Positions 1 through 4,505 of a stretch of DNA of 7,828 nucleotides are shown here, one piece after another. The stretch is taken from NCBI GenBank assembly GCA_934636045.1, contig CAKTZP010000101.1, forward strand, positions 1 to 7,828, given 5' to 3'. Below the pieces are notes generated by a model that worked only from the letters and a program-made list of their open reading frames with translations, was not told the origin of the DNA and ran no database searches. The position numbers were made by a program, and so were the translations under genes. Numbering within the stretch: position 1 is the first letter of the stretch; every line of letters starts with the position of its first letter. This stretch comes from an uncultured Oscillospiraceae bacterium. GTDB taxonomy: Bacteria > Bacillota > Clostridia > Oscillospirales > Oscillospiraceae.

Positions 1-622
1 CGGTCTTGATGCGGGCAACGGAGCCGATCTCAAACTTGCCGTCGGAGGACTTATAGGGGATGTAGTTGCCGTGGATGTCAGCGGTGGCGAAGACGGCAAC
101 CAGCTTCACGTCGTTCAGGAACGCGAAGAGAGTGTCGACCTGCGCCTTGGTGATGGGCTCGTCGGTGATGTCAGAGGCCTTGAACAGACCGTTGTCGATG
201 GCCTTTTTCAGGTGGTCGATCTTCAGGTCGGCGCCGTACATGCCCTTGGCGACGGCGGTGGCCATCTCGCGGACGGTGATGGGGTCGTTGGGCTTGAAGC
301 TCAGACCGTCCTCAGCCAGCGGCAGCAGCAGCGCGTTGACAACGGCTTCAATTTTGGGCGCCGTTTTCAGTTCGACGCAGTCCTTCGCCGCGGCGATGAC
401 GTTCTTTGCGGTGATCGCCTCCGAGGAAGCGGCGTAGCCCAGCTCCTTCGGGGTCTTTTCCATGCCCTCGATGGTCTTTGCGTGGATATCGGCGAGGGCA
501 AACTTTTCTGCCAGATAGACGGCTGCGTCCTCACGGGTGTACGGGTCGGCGGCAAATACGGAAGCGGGAACGAGTGCGAGTAAAAGGAGTAGAATCAAAG
601 TAACGGATAGAACTCTTTTCAT
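1..622 (-). CDS. Secreted metallophosphatase, 5'-nucleotidase/UDP-sugar hydrolase class, N-terminal part
   Basis: The gene starts at ATG 622-620 and runs off the left edge, so only 207 residues are visible. Residues 1-24 are a clear signal peptide: MKR, a Leu-rich core (LILLLLLALV) and a VFA-AD cleavage site, so the product is exported. Residues 26 to about 172 contain degenerate segments resembling S-layer homology repeats (YTREDAAVYLAEKF; FKPNDPITVREMATAVA; DITDEPITKAQVDTLF). From about residue 175 the sequence reads VAVFATADIHGNYIPY. This matches the first metal-binding motif (DxHG; D182, H184, G185) that opens the calcineurin-like domain of secreted 5'-nucleotidases and 2',3'-cyclic phosphodiesterases. 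Those enzymes hydrolyse nucleotides outside the membrane. The start is set by GGAGGT (628-633), 5 nt upstream. The substrate cannot be told from this fragment, and the SLH-like assignment is an inference from pattern alone. Confidence 0.85.
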   Translation of the reverse strand, partial: MKRVLSVTLILLLLLALVPASVFAADPYTREDAAVYLAEKFALADIHAKTIEGMEKTPKELGYAASSEAITAKNVIAAAKDCVELKTAPKIEAVVNALLLPLAEDGLSFKPNDPITVREMATAVAKGMYGADLKIDHLKKAIDNGLFKASDITDEPITKAQVDTLFAFLNDVKLVAVFATADIHGNYIPYKSSDGKFEIGSVARIKT

Positions 623-675
623 TGCAGACCTCCAAAAAAATTTTCGGCGCGCCTTCCGTCGGCGGCGCCATGCTC

Positions 676-705
676 AGTTTAGCATGAAAGTCTACCCCAA
701 GGCAA
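676..705 (-). promoter_or_regulatory. Candidate sigma-A promoter of the secreted phosphatase
   Basis: On the minus strand a -35-like TTGCCT (705-700) is followed after 18 nt by TAAACT (681-676). A TG one base before it makes an extended -10 (TGCTAAACT). It lies about 55 bp upstream of the ATG at 622. The match is moderate and no start site is known, so this is a candidate only. Confidence 0.4.
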
Positions 706-778
706 GCGATTTCCCGGTTTCCACAAGAATTTTACAAAAGTGACAAAATACTGCGCTGTTTTTTGGAAGAATACACAA

Positions 779-802
779 CGCCGCCGCAAAAAAGCGGCGG
801 CG
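779..802. repeat. Perfect 9-bp stem-loop with A6/T6 loop
   Basis: CGCCGCCGC (779-787) pairs perfectly with GCGGCGGCG (794-802) around a loop of six A. Neither side has a proper run of T after the stem; the minus-strand side reads TTGTGTATTCTT. It could be a weak terminator for minus-strand transcripts coming from the small peptide gene, or one more hairpin of this repeat-rich region. Confidence 0.45.
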
Positions 803-806
803 AGAA

Positions 807-836
807 GTAATAAGTAATAGTGAAGAGGTAAGAAGT
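807..836 (+). repeat. 30-nt dispersed repeat, copy 1
   Basis: GTAATAAGTAATAGTGAAG (807-825), then three bases, then TAAGAAGT (829-836). The same string with 28 of 30 identities occurs in inverted orientation at 4419-4448, between the kinase gene and tex. Both copies are intergenic. No open frame or known element accounts for it. Confidence 0.8.
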
Positions 837-885
837 GTGGTGTGCCTGACGGCACGGATTAAAATATCCGCTGCGGCGGGGGTTC

Positions 886-911
886 GGGACGTCCAGAGGC
901 CGTCCCCTACA
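886..911 (-). repeat. GTAGGGG-family hairpin repeat, copy A
   Basis: The minus strand reads TGTAGGGGACGG followed by CCTCTGGACGTCCC. GGGACG (886-891) and CGTCCC (901-906) form the stem. The GTAGGGG start is shared with copies at 938, 1064 and 1172 (minus). Just upstream, 842-855 is a small hairpin (GTGCC-TGAC-GGCAC). Confidence 0.6.
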
Positions 912-937
912 GTCCGAGGTCGGCAGCGCGCACCTTT

Positions 938-1020
938 GTAGGGGGCGGCGTCGTTAGCGCAGCCGTTGGCGGCTCTGCCGCCTTACGGATGCGGCATACC
1001 CCCTGCGGGTGCGACGCCCC
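938..1020 (+). repeat. GTAGGGG-family repeat, copy B, long form
   Basis: It begins GTAGGGGGCGGCGTCG and ends CGACGCCCC (1012-1020), so the ends can pair. Inside is a perfect 6-bp stem, GGCGGC-TCT-GCCGCC (968-982). Head-to-head with copy A, it suggests a larger folded unit. The short open frames crossing it on either strand are best explained by its GC-rich repeats and not by a gene. Confidence 0.55.
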
Positions 1021-1063
1021 GCTGCTGGCACTTCCGTTCTTACGCCCGTCTCCGTCCCTCGCC

Positions 1064-1090
1064 GTAGGGGCGGATGCCCACATCCGCCCG
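1064..1090 (+). repeat. GTAGGGG-family hairpin repeat, copy C
   Basis: GTAGGGGCGGATG leads into a perfect 9-bp stem: GGGCGGATG (1068-1076), loop CCCA, CATCCGCCC (1081-1089). This is the cleanest member of the family in the window and gives its likely core. Confidence 0.65.
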
Positions 1091-1144
1091 TGCTGGCATC
1101 TTCGATTTTGCTGCAAACCATATCGATACGTGCGCTGCGGCGCG

Positions 1145-1174
1145 AGGGGCGGGCGGTCGGGGACTGCCCCTACG
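1145..1174 (-). repeat. GTAGGGG-family repeat, copy D
   Basis: The minus strand reads CGTAGGGGCAGTCCCCGACC and then CGCCCGCCCC. It carries the same GTAGGGG lead as the other copies and faces copy C head-on, 75 bp away. The stem here is less regular (GGGGCAGTCCCC at its core). Confidence 0.5.
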
Positions 1175-1215
1175 GCGTGGAACGGAGGCCGGTGCGGGAT
1201 TCGTGGCGGGGCGGG

Positions 1216-1293
1216 TTAGGACAGGAGCGGCTGGGCGCAGGCGCAGAGGAGGAGCAGAGCGGCCAGCAGGATACAGGCGATCTCCAGCTTCAT
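1216..1293 (-). CDS. 25-residue hydrophobic peptide, unknown function
   Basis: The product is not recognised. ATG (1293-1291) is preceded by a near-ideal AAAGGAGGAA (1301-1310), with GGAGG 9 nt before the start; the frame stops with TAA at 1218-1216. The peptide has a short N-terminus (MKLE), an uninterrupted hydrophobic stretch at about residues 5-19 (IACILLAALLLLCAC) and a short tail AQPLLS, with cysteines at 7, 17 and 19. It should insert in the membrane. LCA-C19 resembles a weak lipobox, which if cut would leave CAQPLLS. An in-frame ATG at 1317 would add MKERRNLP, a more typical charged signal-peptide start, but it lacks a ribosome binding site. Possible roles are a small membrane protein, a toxin-like peptide, a leader or a lipopeptide precursor. 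The ribosome binding site is the main support, and a chance frame is not excluded. Confidence 0.5.
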   Translation of the reverse strand: MKLEIACILLAALLLLCACAQPLLS

Positions 1294-1486
1294 CGGTAGG
1301 TTCCTCCTTTCTTTCATGACCCGTCTGCGGGCAGTCGTGTGCGGCGTGTCCTTTTGCCTTTTAGACGGCGGAGGGAAATTTAAGTTCCAAGTTTTTCCGG
1401 AAATTTCAAAAGAATTTGTTTTCTGCCCCTGTGAGATTTGCGGAGCAAGCCGTGGCGATCCGTGAGAGGATGGCTTGTTAAGGGGG
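1294..1486. other. AT-richer intergenic segment upstream of the small peptide
   Basis: No gene is supported here. The stretch around 1375-1420 is clearly more AT-rich than its surroundings and includes the perfect palindrome TTTCCGGAAA (1394-1403). It would be the natural place for a minus-strand promoter of the peptide gene at 1293, but I see no convincing -35/-10 pair. From about 1439 the sequence becomes the left arm of the inverted repeat described separately. Confidence 0.4.
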
Positions 1487-1525
1487 ACGGATTGCCACGG
1501 TTCTTTCAGAGCCTCGCAATAACAA
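1439..1525. repeat. Inverted repeat of the ATTGCCACGG/GCAATGACA family, copy 1
   Basis: The left arm GCCGTGGCGATCCGT (1449-1463) pairs at 13 of 15 positions with the right arm ACGGATTGCCACGGT (1487-1501), and TTTGCGGAG (1437-1445) weakly mirrors CCTCGCAA (1512-1519). The right half (1487-1525) is repeated at 1599-1637 with 34 of 39 identities and contains GGTTCTTTCAGAGCC, itself able to fold. I recall similar ends (CGGATTGCCACG ... CTCGCAATGACA) as common intergenic repeats in Clostridia; no transposase is present. Confidence 0.65.
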
Positions 1526-1552
1526 GACGGGGGCGCTGCGAAAGCGCAAAAA

Positions 1553-1581
1553 GCCACCGCACCGGAGTGCCTTGGTGCGGC
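1553..1581 (-). terminator. Hairpin with T-run, possible minus-strand terminator
   Basis: On the minus strand CCGCACC and GGTGCGG form a 7-bp stem around a 10-nt loop, followed by TGGC and TTTTT (1552-1548). It resembles the stronger terminator at 1652-1686 and sits at the equivalent place in the preceding diverged unit. The four bases between stem and T-run weaken it as a working terminator. Confidence 0.4.
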
Positions 1582-1598
1582 GATTGAGGGAAAGAAGA

Positions 1599-1637
1599 AC
1601 GGATCACCACGGCTCTTTCAGAGCCTTGCAATGACAA
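1599..1637 (+). repeat. ATTGCCACGG/GCAATGACA-family repeat, copy 2
   Basis: Direct copy of 1487-1525 at a distance of 112 bp, with five differences in 39. GGCTCTTTCAGAGCC (1611-1625) is a perfect 6-bp stem, GGCTCT-TTC-AGAGCC. Only the right half is present; the left arm seen at 1449-1463 is missing here. Confidence 0.7.
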
Positions 1638-1651
1638 ATCGGAACAGCCCG

Positions 1652-1686
1652 AAAAACCGCCGTACCGGAGCATCCCGGTACGGCGG
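1652..1686 (-). terminator. Rho-independent terminator of the pgsA/zinc-ribbon unit
   Basis: On the minus strand CCGCCGTACCGG, loop GATGCT and CCGGTACGGCGG form a perfect 12-bp stem (1686-1675 with 1668-1657), followed at once by TTTTTC (1656-1651). It lies 36 bp beyond the stop of the zinc-ribbon gene, the expected place for the end of that transcript. Confidence 0.8.
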
Positions 1687-1721
1687 CAGTGGCAGATATC
1701 CTTATAATTGATGATGCACGG

Positions 1722-1910
1722 TCATGTTCTGCGCAGGAAGATCTCGCCGCAGCGGCGGCAGACGAGCTTGGTTTGGCCGTGGCCGATGGGGACGGACTGC
1801 ATGGCCTTGCAGGCCGGGCAGCGCACCATGCGCTTCTGCGGCCCGTAGCGCAGCCGGTAGCCCAGCCGCGCCGAGCGCAGCTGCCAGAACTCGACGAAGC
1901 GCCGTCTCAC
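1722..1910 (-). CDS. Small zinc-ribbon protein
   Basis: A 62-residue basic protein with CPAC at 31-34 and CRRC at 51-54. Two CxxC pairs 16 residues apart make a zinc ribbon, which should bind one zinc ion and may contact nucleic acid or protein. Residues 1-27 are rich in Arg and form no recognised domain. The start is GTG at 1910-1908, whose last bases are part of the TGA of pgsA (GTGA overlap, 4 bp). Translation is therefore probably coupled to pgsA; the GAGG just upstream is too close to serve well alone. A start at Met28 (MVRCPACK) is also possible and would leave only the ribbon. The terminator at 1652-1686 follows. It has no recognisable named family, and the link to phospholipid synthesis is only positional. 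Confidence 0.7.
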   Translation of the reverse strand: MRRRFVEFWQLRSARLGYRLRYGPQKRMVRCPACKAMQSVPIGHGQTKLVCRRCGEIFLRRT

Positions 1911-2509
1911 GCCTCGTGCCGCGGCGTTTCATTCCGCGCCTCCCGCAGGATTTTTCTGAAGTACAGCAGGTATTTGACAAACGACAGGCAGACGGCCGCC
2001 GCGATGAGCAGCGAATCGACCAGCACGAACGTCGGCGAGGGCTCGCGCCAGAGAATCAGCACGAACATGGAAAGGTAGATGATCACGGTGCACAGCTTGC
2101 CGTACCACCCGGCGCTGTAAACGCTGTGCGTCCGCTTGATGGCCAGCAGCGACAGCGCGCCGATGACGCATTCCTTGAACACCAGCACGCCAACGACCCA
2201 CCAAAAACGCATCGGCATCAGGCACAGCAGCACAGCGATTTGCGTCAGCTTGTCGGCAATGGGGTCGATGGCCTTGCCGAAATCGGACACAAGGTGGAAC
2301 GTGCGGGCAATCCAGCCGTCGATGACGTCCGTTGCACCGGACAGCAGCAGCATGGCAAATGCCCAGCCGACATGGTCGCTTTCGTGCAGATAGACGATCA
2401 GCGGAATCAGCAGCAGCCGGAAAAAGCTGAGCATATTCGGCAGCGTAAAAATACGGTCGGTATCCACATGCCGGGCCTGTTCGATCTTTTGACGGTTCAG
2501 TTCCTCCAT
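1907..2509 (-). CDS. pgsA: Phosphatidylglycerophosphate synthase (CDP-alcohol phosphatidyltransferase)
   Basis: Membrane enzyme that joins CDP-diacylglycerol and glycerol-3-phosphate to give phosphatidylglycerol phosphate and CMP, the committed step to phosphatidylglycerol and cardiolipin. The 200-residue product carries the full family signature D61-xx-D64-G65-xx-A68-R69-x8-G78-xxx-D82-xxx-D86 (read as DVIDGWIAR ... DFGKAIDPIAD). It also has the LPNMLSFFRLLLIP opening typical of PgsA (N25, R31). About six hydrophobic segments follow. The N-terminus extends about 20 polar residues beyond the usual start. Three ATG codons occur in a row (2515-2507). GGAGG (2517-2521) is 1, 4 and 7 nt from them, so I chose the third (MEELNRQ). 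A relative using another head group is possible, but the LPN...R opening favours PgsA. Confidence 0.92.
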   Translation of the reverse strand: MEELNRQKIEQARHVDTDRIFTLPNMLSFFRLLLIPLIVYLHESDHVGWAFAMLLLSGATDVIDGWIARTFHLVSDFGKAIDPIADKLTQIAVLLCLMPMRFWWVVGVLVFKECVIGALSLLAIKRTHSVYSAGWYGKLCTVIIYLSMFVLILWREPSPTFVLVDSLLIAAAVCLSFVKYLLYFRKILREARNETPRHEA

Positions 2510-2560
2510 CATCATCCCTCCGACTTGCATGGGGCGCATTCGCCTCTTCTTTCTATCTTT

Positions 2561-2594
2561 AGTATACGCACCGAACATCAACTCAGCATCAACT
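2561..2594 (-). promoter_or_regulatory. pgsA promoter with 11-bp-period direct repeats (candidate activator site)
   Basis: The minus strand carries a -10 hexamer TATACT (2566-2561), with no good -35 17-18 bp upstream. Instead AGTTGATG occurs twice (2594-2587 and 2583-2576), separated by CTG, giving an 11-bp period. The nearer copy ends 9 bp before the -10. OmpR/PhoB-family activators typically bind direct repeats spaced one helical turn apart in exactly this position. The leader to the pgsA start would be about 45 nt. Regulator identity is inference; the divergent response regulator is the obvious candidate. Confidence 0.5.
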
Positions 2595-2663
2595 GAGGAT
2601 GAAATTTTGTTAAAAAACGCCAGGACGGCCGCAATTGCCGCGGAGGAATTCTTGCGGGATTTC

Positions 2664-2693
2664 TTTACAATCGGCCGTCCGATGTGGTATACT
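2664..2693 (+). promoter_or_regulatory. Promoter of the response regulator/kinase operon
   Basis: TTTACA (2664-2669), an 18-bp spacer, then TATACT (2688-2693) preceded by TGG, so an extended -10. The start would lie near 2700, giving a leader of under 20 nt. The spacer contains a perfect dyad ATCGG-CCGT-CCGAT (2670-2683), where a bound regulator would block polymerase. Confidence 0.7.
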
Positions 2694-2716
2694 GTTGGGC
2701 GAAAGGGGGCGGTGCA

Positions 2717-3397
2717 ATGTTCCGCATTTTGGTCGCAGAGGACGACGGCGAGCTGCAGCAGCTGTTTTGCCGCGTGCTGACGCGCAGCGGCTTTACGGCC
2801 TTCGGCGTGGCCGACGGCGCGGCTGCGCTGGAGCTGATGGCGCACGAGCACATTGACCTGATCGTTTCCGACATCATGATGCCGCGCATGGACGGCTATG
2901 CGTTGGTGCGGCAGCTGCGCGCGGAGGGCAACGCCGTCCCCGTGCTGATGATTACCGCGCGCGACGGCTTTCAGGATCTGCAGTTCGGCTTTCTCTCCGG
3001 CGCAGATGACTATATGGTCAAGCCCATCAACGTCAACGAGCTGGTGCTGCGTGTCAATGCGCTGCTTCGCCGGGCGCAGATGGTTGCACAGCGGCGGCTG
3101 ACCGTCGGCGGCACGGTGCTGGACTACGACCGCTTCACCGTTGCGGCGGCGGCGGGCGAGACGATCCTGCCGCAGAAGGAATTCTTGCTGGTGTACAAGC
3201 TGCTTTCCTCACCGGGACACATCTTTACGCGACAGCAGCTCATGGACGACATCTGGGGGATGGACTCTCCGACGGAGGCGCGCACGGTGGATGTGCACAT
3301 CAACCGGCTGCGCGACCGCTTCCGCACAAGCCCCGACTTTGAGATTCAGACGGTGCGCGGCATCGGCTACCGGGCGGTGAAACGCGATGGAGTATAA
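2717..3397 (+). CDS. OmpR/PhoB-family response regulator
   Basis: A DNA-binding regulator of 226 residues that works with the kinase encoded directly after it. The receiver domain (about 1-120) has the acidic cluster E8-D9-D10, phospho-acceptor D52 in VSDIMMP, switch residues T80 and Y99, and K102 in the VKP motif. The C-terminal winged helix (about 125-222) shows the family's landmarks: LPQKEFLLVYKLLSSPG, TRQQLMDDIWG, TEARTVDVHINRLRDRF and TVRGIGYR. All expected catalytic residues are present, so it should be active. The start at 2717 follows AGGGGG (2704-2709) with a 7-nt gap. It fits a start just after the promoter; the upstream GTG at 2684 would lie inside the promoter. The stop overlaps the kinase start by 11 bp, showing coupling. 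Targets are unknown. Confidence 0.95.
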   Translation: MFRILVAEDDGELQQLFCRVLTRSGFTAFGVADGAAALELMAHEHIDLIVSDIMMPRMDGYALVRQLRAEGNAVPVLMITARDGFQDLQFGFLSGADDYMVKPINVNELVLRVNALLRRAQMVAQRRLTVGGTVLDYDRFTVAAAAGETILPQKEFLLVYKLLSSPGHIFTRQQLMDDIWGMDSPTEARTVDVHINRLRDRFRTSPDFEIQTVRGIGYRAVKRDGV

Positions 3398-4412
3398 GCT
3401 CTCGCCGCGTATGCGGCTGTATTTCTATCTGATTGTGTCGATCATCGTGTTGTTTACCTTCGGCGCGGTCATTGCGGTGCTGCTCATTCTTAAGCGCACG
3501 GGCAGCGTTGATTCACCGAGCGCGCTGACGCTGGCCTCGCTGGTGCTGGTGTCGCTGGTGGCCAGCGGCCTGATGAGCGTGTTCATCGGCCGCCGCATCC
3601 TGACGCCGATGCTCAAGCTCAGCAACGCCTCCAAGGAGGTCGCACAGGGGAATTTCAACGTCTCCGTCAGCGATTCGAGCAAGCTCGAGGAGGTGCAGAC
3701 CACCTTCCGCAATTTTAATGCCATGGTGCAGGAGCTCAACAGCATCACCACGCTCAGCAACGATTTTGTTGCCAACGTTTCGCATGAATTCAAAACCCCG
3801 CTGACCGCGGTCGAGGGCTATGCCATGCTGCTGCAGGACGGCGACCTTTCCCCGGCAGAGCGAGAGGAATACCTTGCCAAAATCCTCTATAATACCCACC
3901 GCCTTTCGTCGCTGGTGGAGAATATTCTCATCCTCTCTAAGCTGGAAAGCCGACCGCTGCCGGAGCAGTACACCGATTTCCGTCTCGACGAGCAGCTGCG
4001 GCAGGCCGTCGTGATTCTTGAGGCGGAGTGGGAGAAAAAGAAGCTGAGCTTTGACGTACAGCTCGACGAGGTGACCGTCCATGGCTGTGAAAGCCTGCTG
4101 TCCCACGTTTGGACGAACCTTTTGAGCAATGCCATCAAGTTCAGTGAGCCGGGGCAGGAGATTGCGCTGCGCCTGCTCGAGCAGACCACCTGTGTTGTCG
4201 TTACCGTCGCGGACCACGGCTGCGGCATGGACGAGGCCACCGCGCGCCGGAGCTTTGAAAAGTTCTATCAGGGTGATACCTCTCGCCGCGCCGAGGGCAA
4301 TGGACTTGGTCTCGCGCTCGTCAAACGTATCGTTGAGCTCTCCGACGGCGTCATCGAGGTCGACAGCACCCTGGGCAAGGGCACCACCTTCCGCGTCGTT
4401 TTGCCCAAATGA
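3387..4412 (+). CDS. Membrane sensor histidine kinase with minimal extracellular loop
   Basis: A 341-residue partner kinase for the regulator upstream, starting inside its last codons (ATG 3387, overlap 11 bp). Two membrane segments at about 11-36 and 46-68 are joined by only about 10 outside residues (KRTGSVDSPSA). A HAMP domain (about 67-118) follows, then the dimerisation/phospho-acceptor helix with H133 (FVANVSHEFKTPLTA). The ATPase domain has N-box N244/N248 (HVWTNLLSNAIKFS), G1 D276-x-G-x-G (DHGCGM), F-box FEKFYQGD and G2 GNGLGLALV. All catalytic elements are intact. With so small a loop, the signal is probably read within or at the membrane, or received from a partner membrane protein, as in intramembrane-sensing kinases. 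No partner transporter is encoded in the window. Confidence 0.95.
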   Translation: MEYKLSPRMRLYFYLIVSIIVLFTFGAVIAVLLILKRTGSVDSPSALTLASLVLVSLVASGLMSVFIGRRILTPMLKLSNASKEVAQGNFNVSVSDSSKLEEVQTTFRNFNAMVQELNSITTLSNDFVANVSHEFKTPLTAVEGYAMLLQDGDLSPAEREEYLAKILYNTHRLSSLVENILILSKLESRPLPEQYTDFRLDEQLRQAVVILEAEWEKKKLSFDVQLDEVTVHGCESLLSHVWTNLLSNAIKFSEPGQEIALRLLEQTTCVVVTVADHGCGMDEATARRSFEKFYQGDTSRRAEGNGLGLALVKRIVELSDGVIEVDSTLGKGTTFRVVLPK

Positions 4413-4505
4413 CCCCGAACTTCTTAGCGCTTCACTATTACTTATTACCTACTTGCTCCCGCCTTGTGCCGCGGGCATATCCTATTTCAATTCTCGGAGG
4501 ACCCC
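4413..4505. other. Kinase-tex intergenic gap with dispersed repeat
   Basis: This 93-bp gap contains no hairpin terminator and no convincing promoter, so tex may be read through from the two-component operon. Positions 4419-4448 hold the inverted second copy of the 30-nt repeat. GGAGG at 4496-4500 is the tex ribosome binding site, 5 nt before ATG 4506. Confidence 0.6.
4419..4448 (-). repeat. 30-nt dispersed repeat, copy 2 (inverted)
   Basis: On the minus strand it reads GTAATAAGTAATAGTGAAG (4448-4430), three bases, then TAAGAAGT (4426-4419). It matches 807-836 at 28 of 30 positions. The two copies lie 3.6 kb apart in opposite orientation, one in each gene-free gap. Confidence 0.8.

Noticed and set aside
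71..583. 170-residue plus-strand frame opposite the secreted phosphatase
   Set aside because: The minus strand encodes a signal peptide, ribosome binding site and DxHG motif, so this frame is the shadow.
886..1174. Possible CRISPR array
   Set aside because: The repeats differ in length, orientation and spacing and there are no uniform spacers or cas genes.
989..1319. Overlapping plus-strand frames of 76-96 residues and a minus-strand frame near 907-1116
   Set aside because: They run through the GTAGGGG hairpin repeats, lack ribosome binding sites and change frame freely, as expected of GC-rich non-coding repeats.
1294..1557. Longer reading of the small peptide gene starting at 1557 (113 residues)
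   Set aside because: No ribosome binding site at 1557 and the added part crosses the inverted repeat; the strong site at 1301-1310 points to 1293.
1439..1690. Insertion sequence or MITE with target duplication
   Set aside because: An inverted repeat exists, but I see no transposase and no matching direct duplication at its edges, so only a repeat is reported.
1724..2596. 290-residue plus-strand open frame opposite pgsA
   Set aside because: It covers pgsA and the zinc-ribbon gene in antisense, starts without a ribosome binding site and has a compositionally biased, unrecognisable product.
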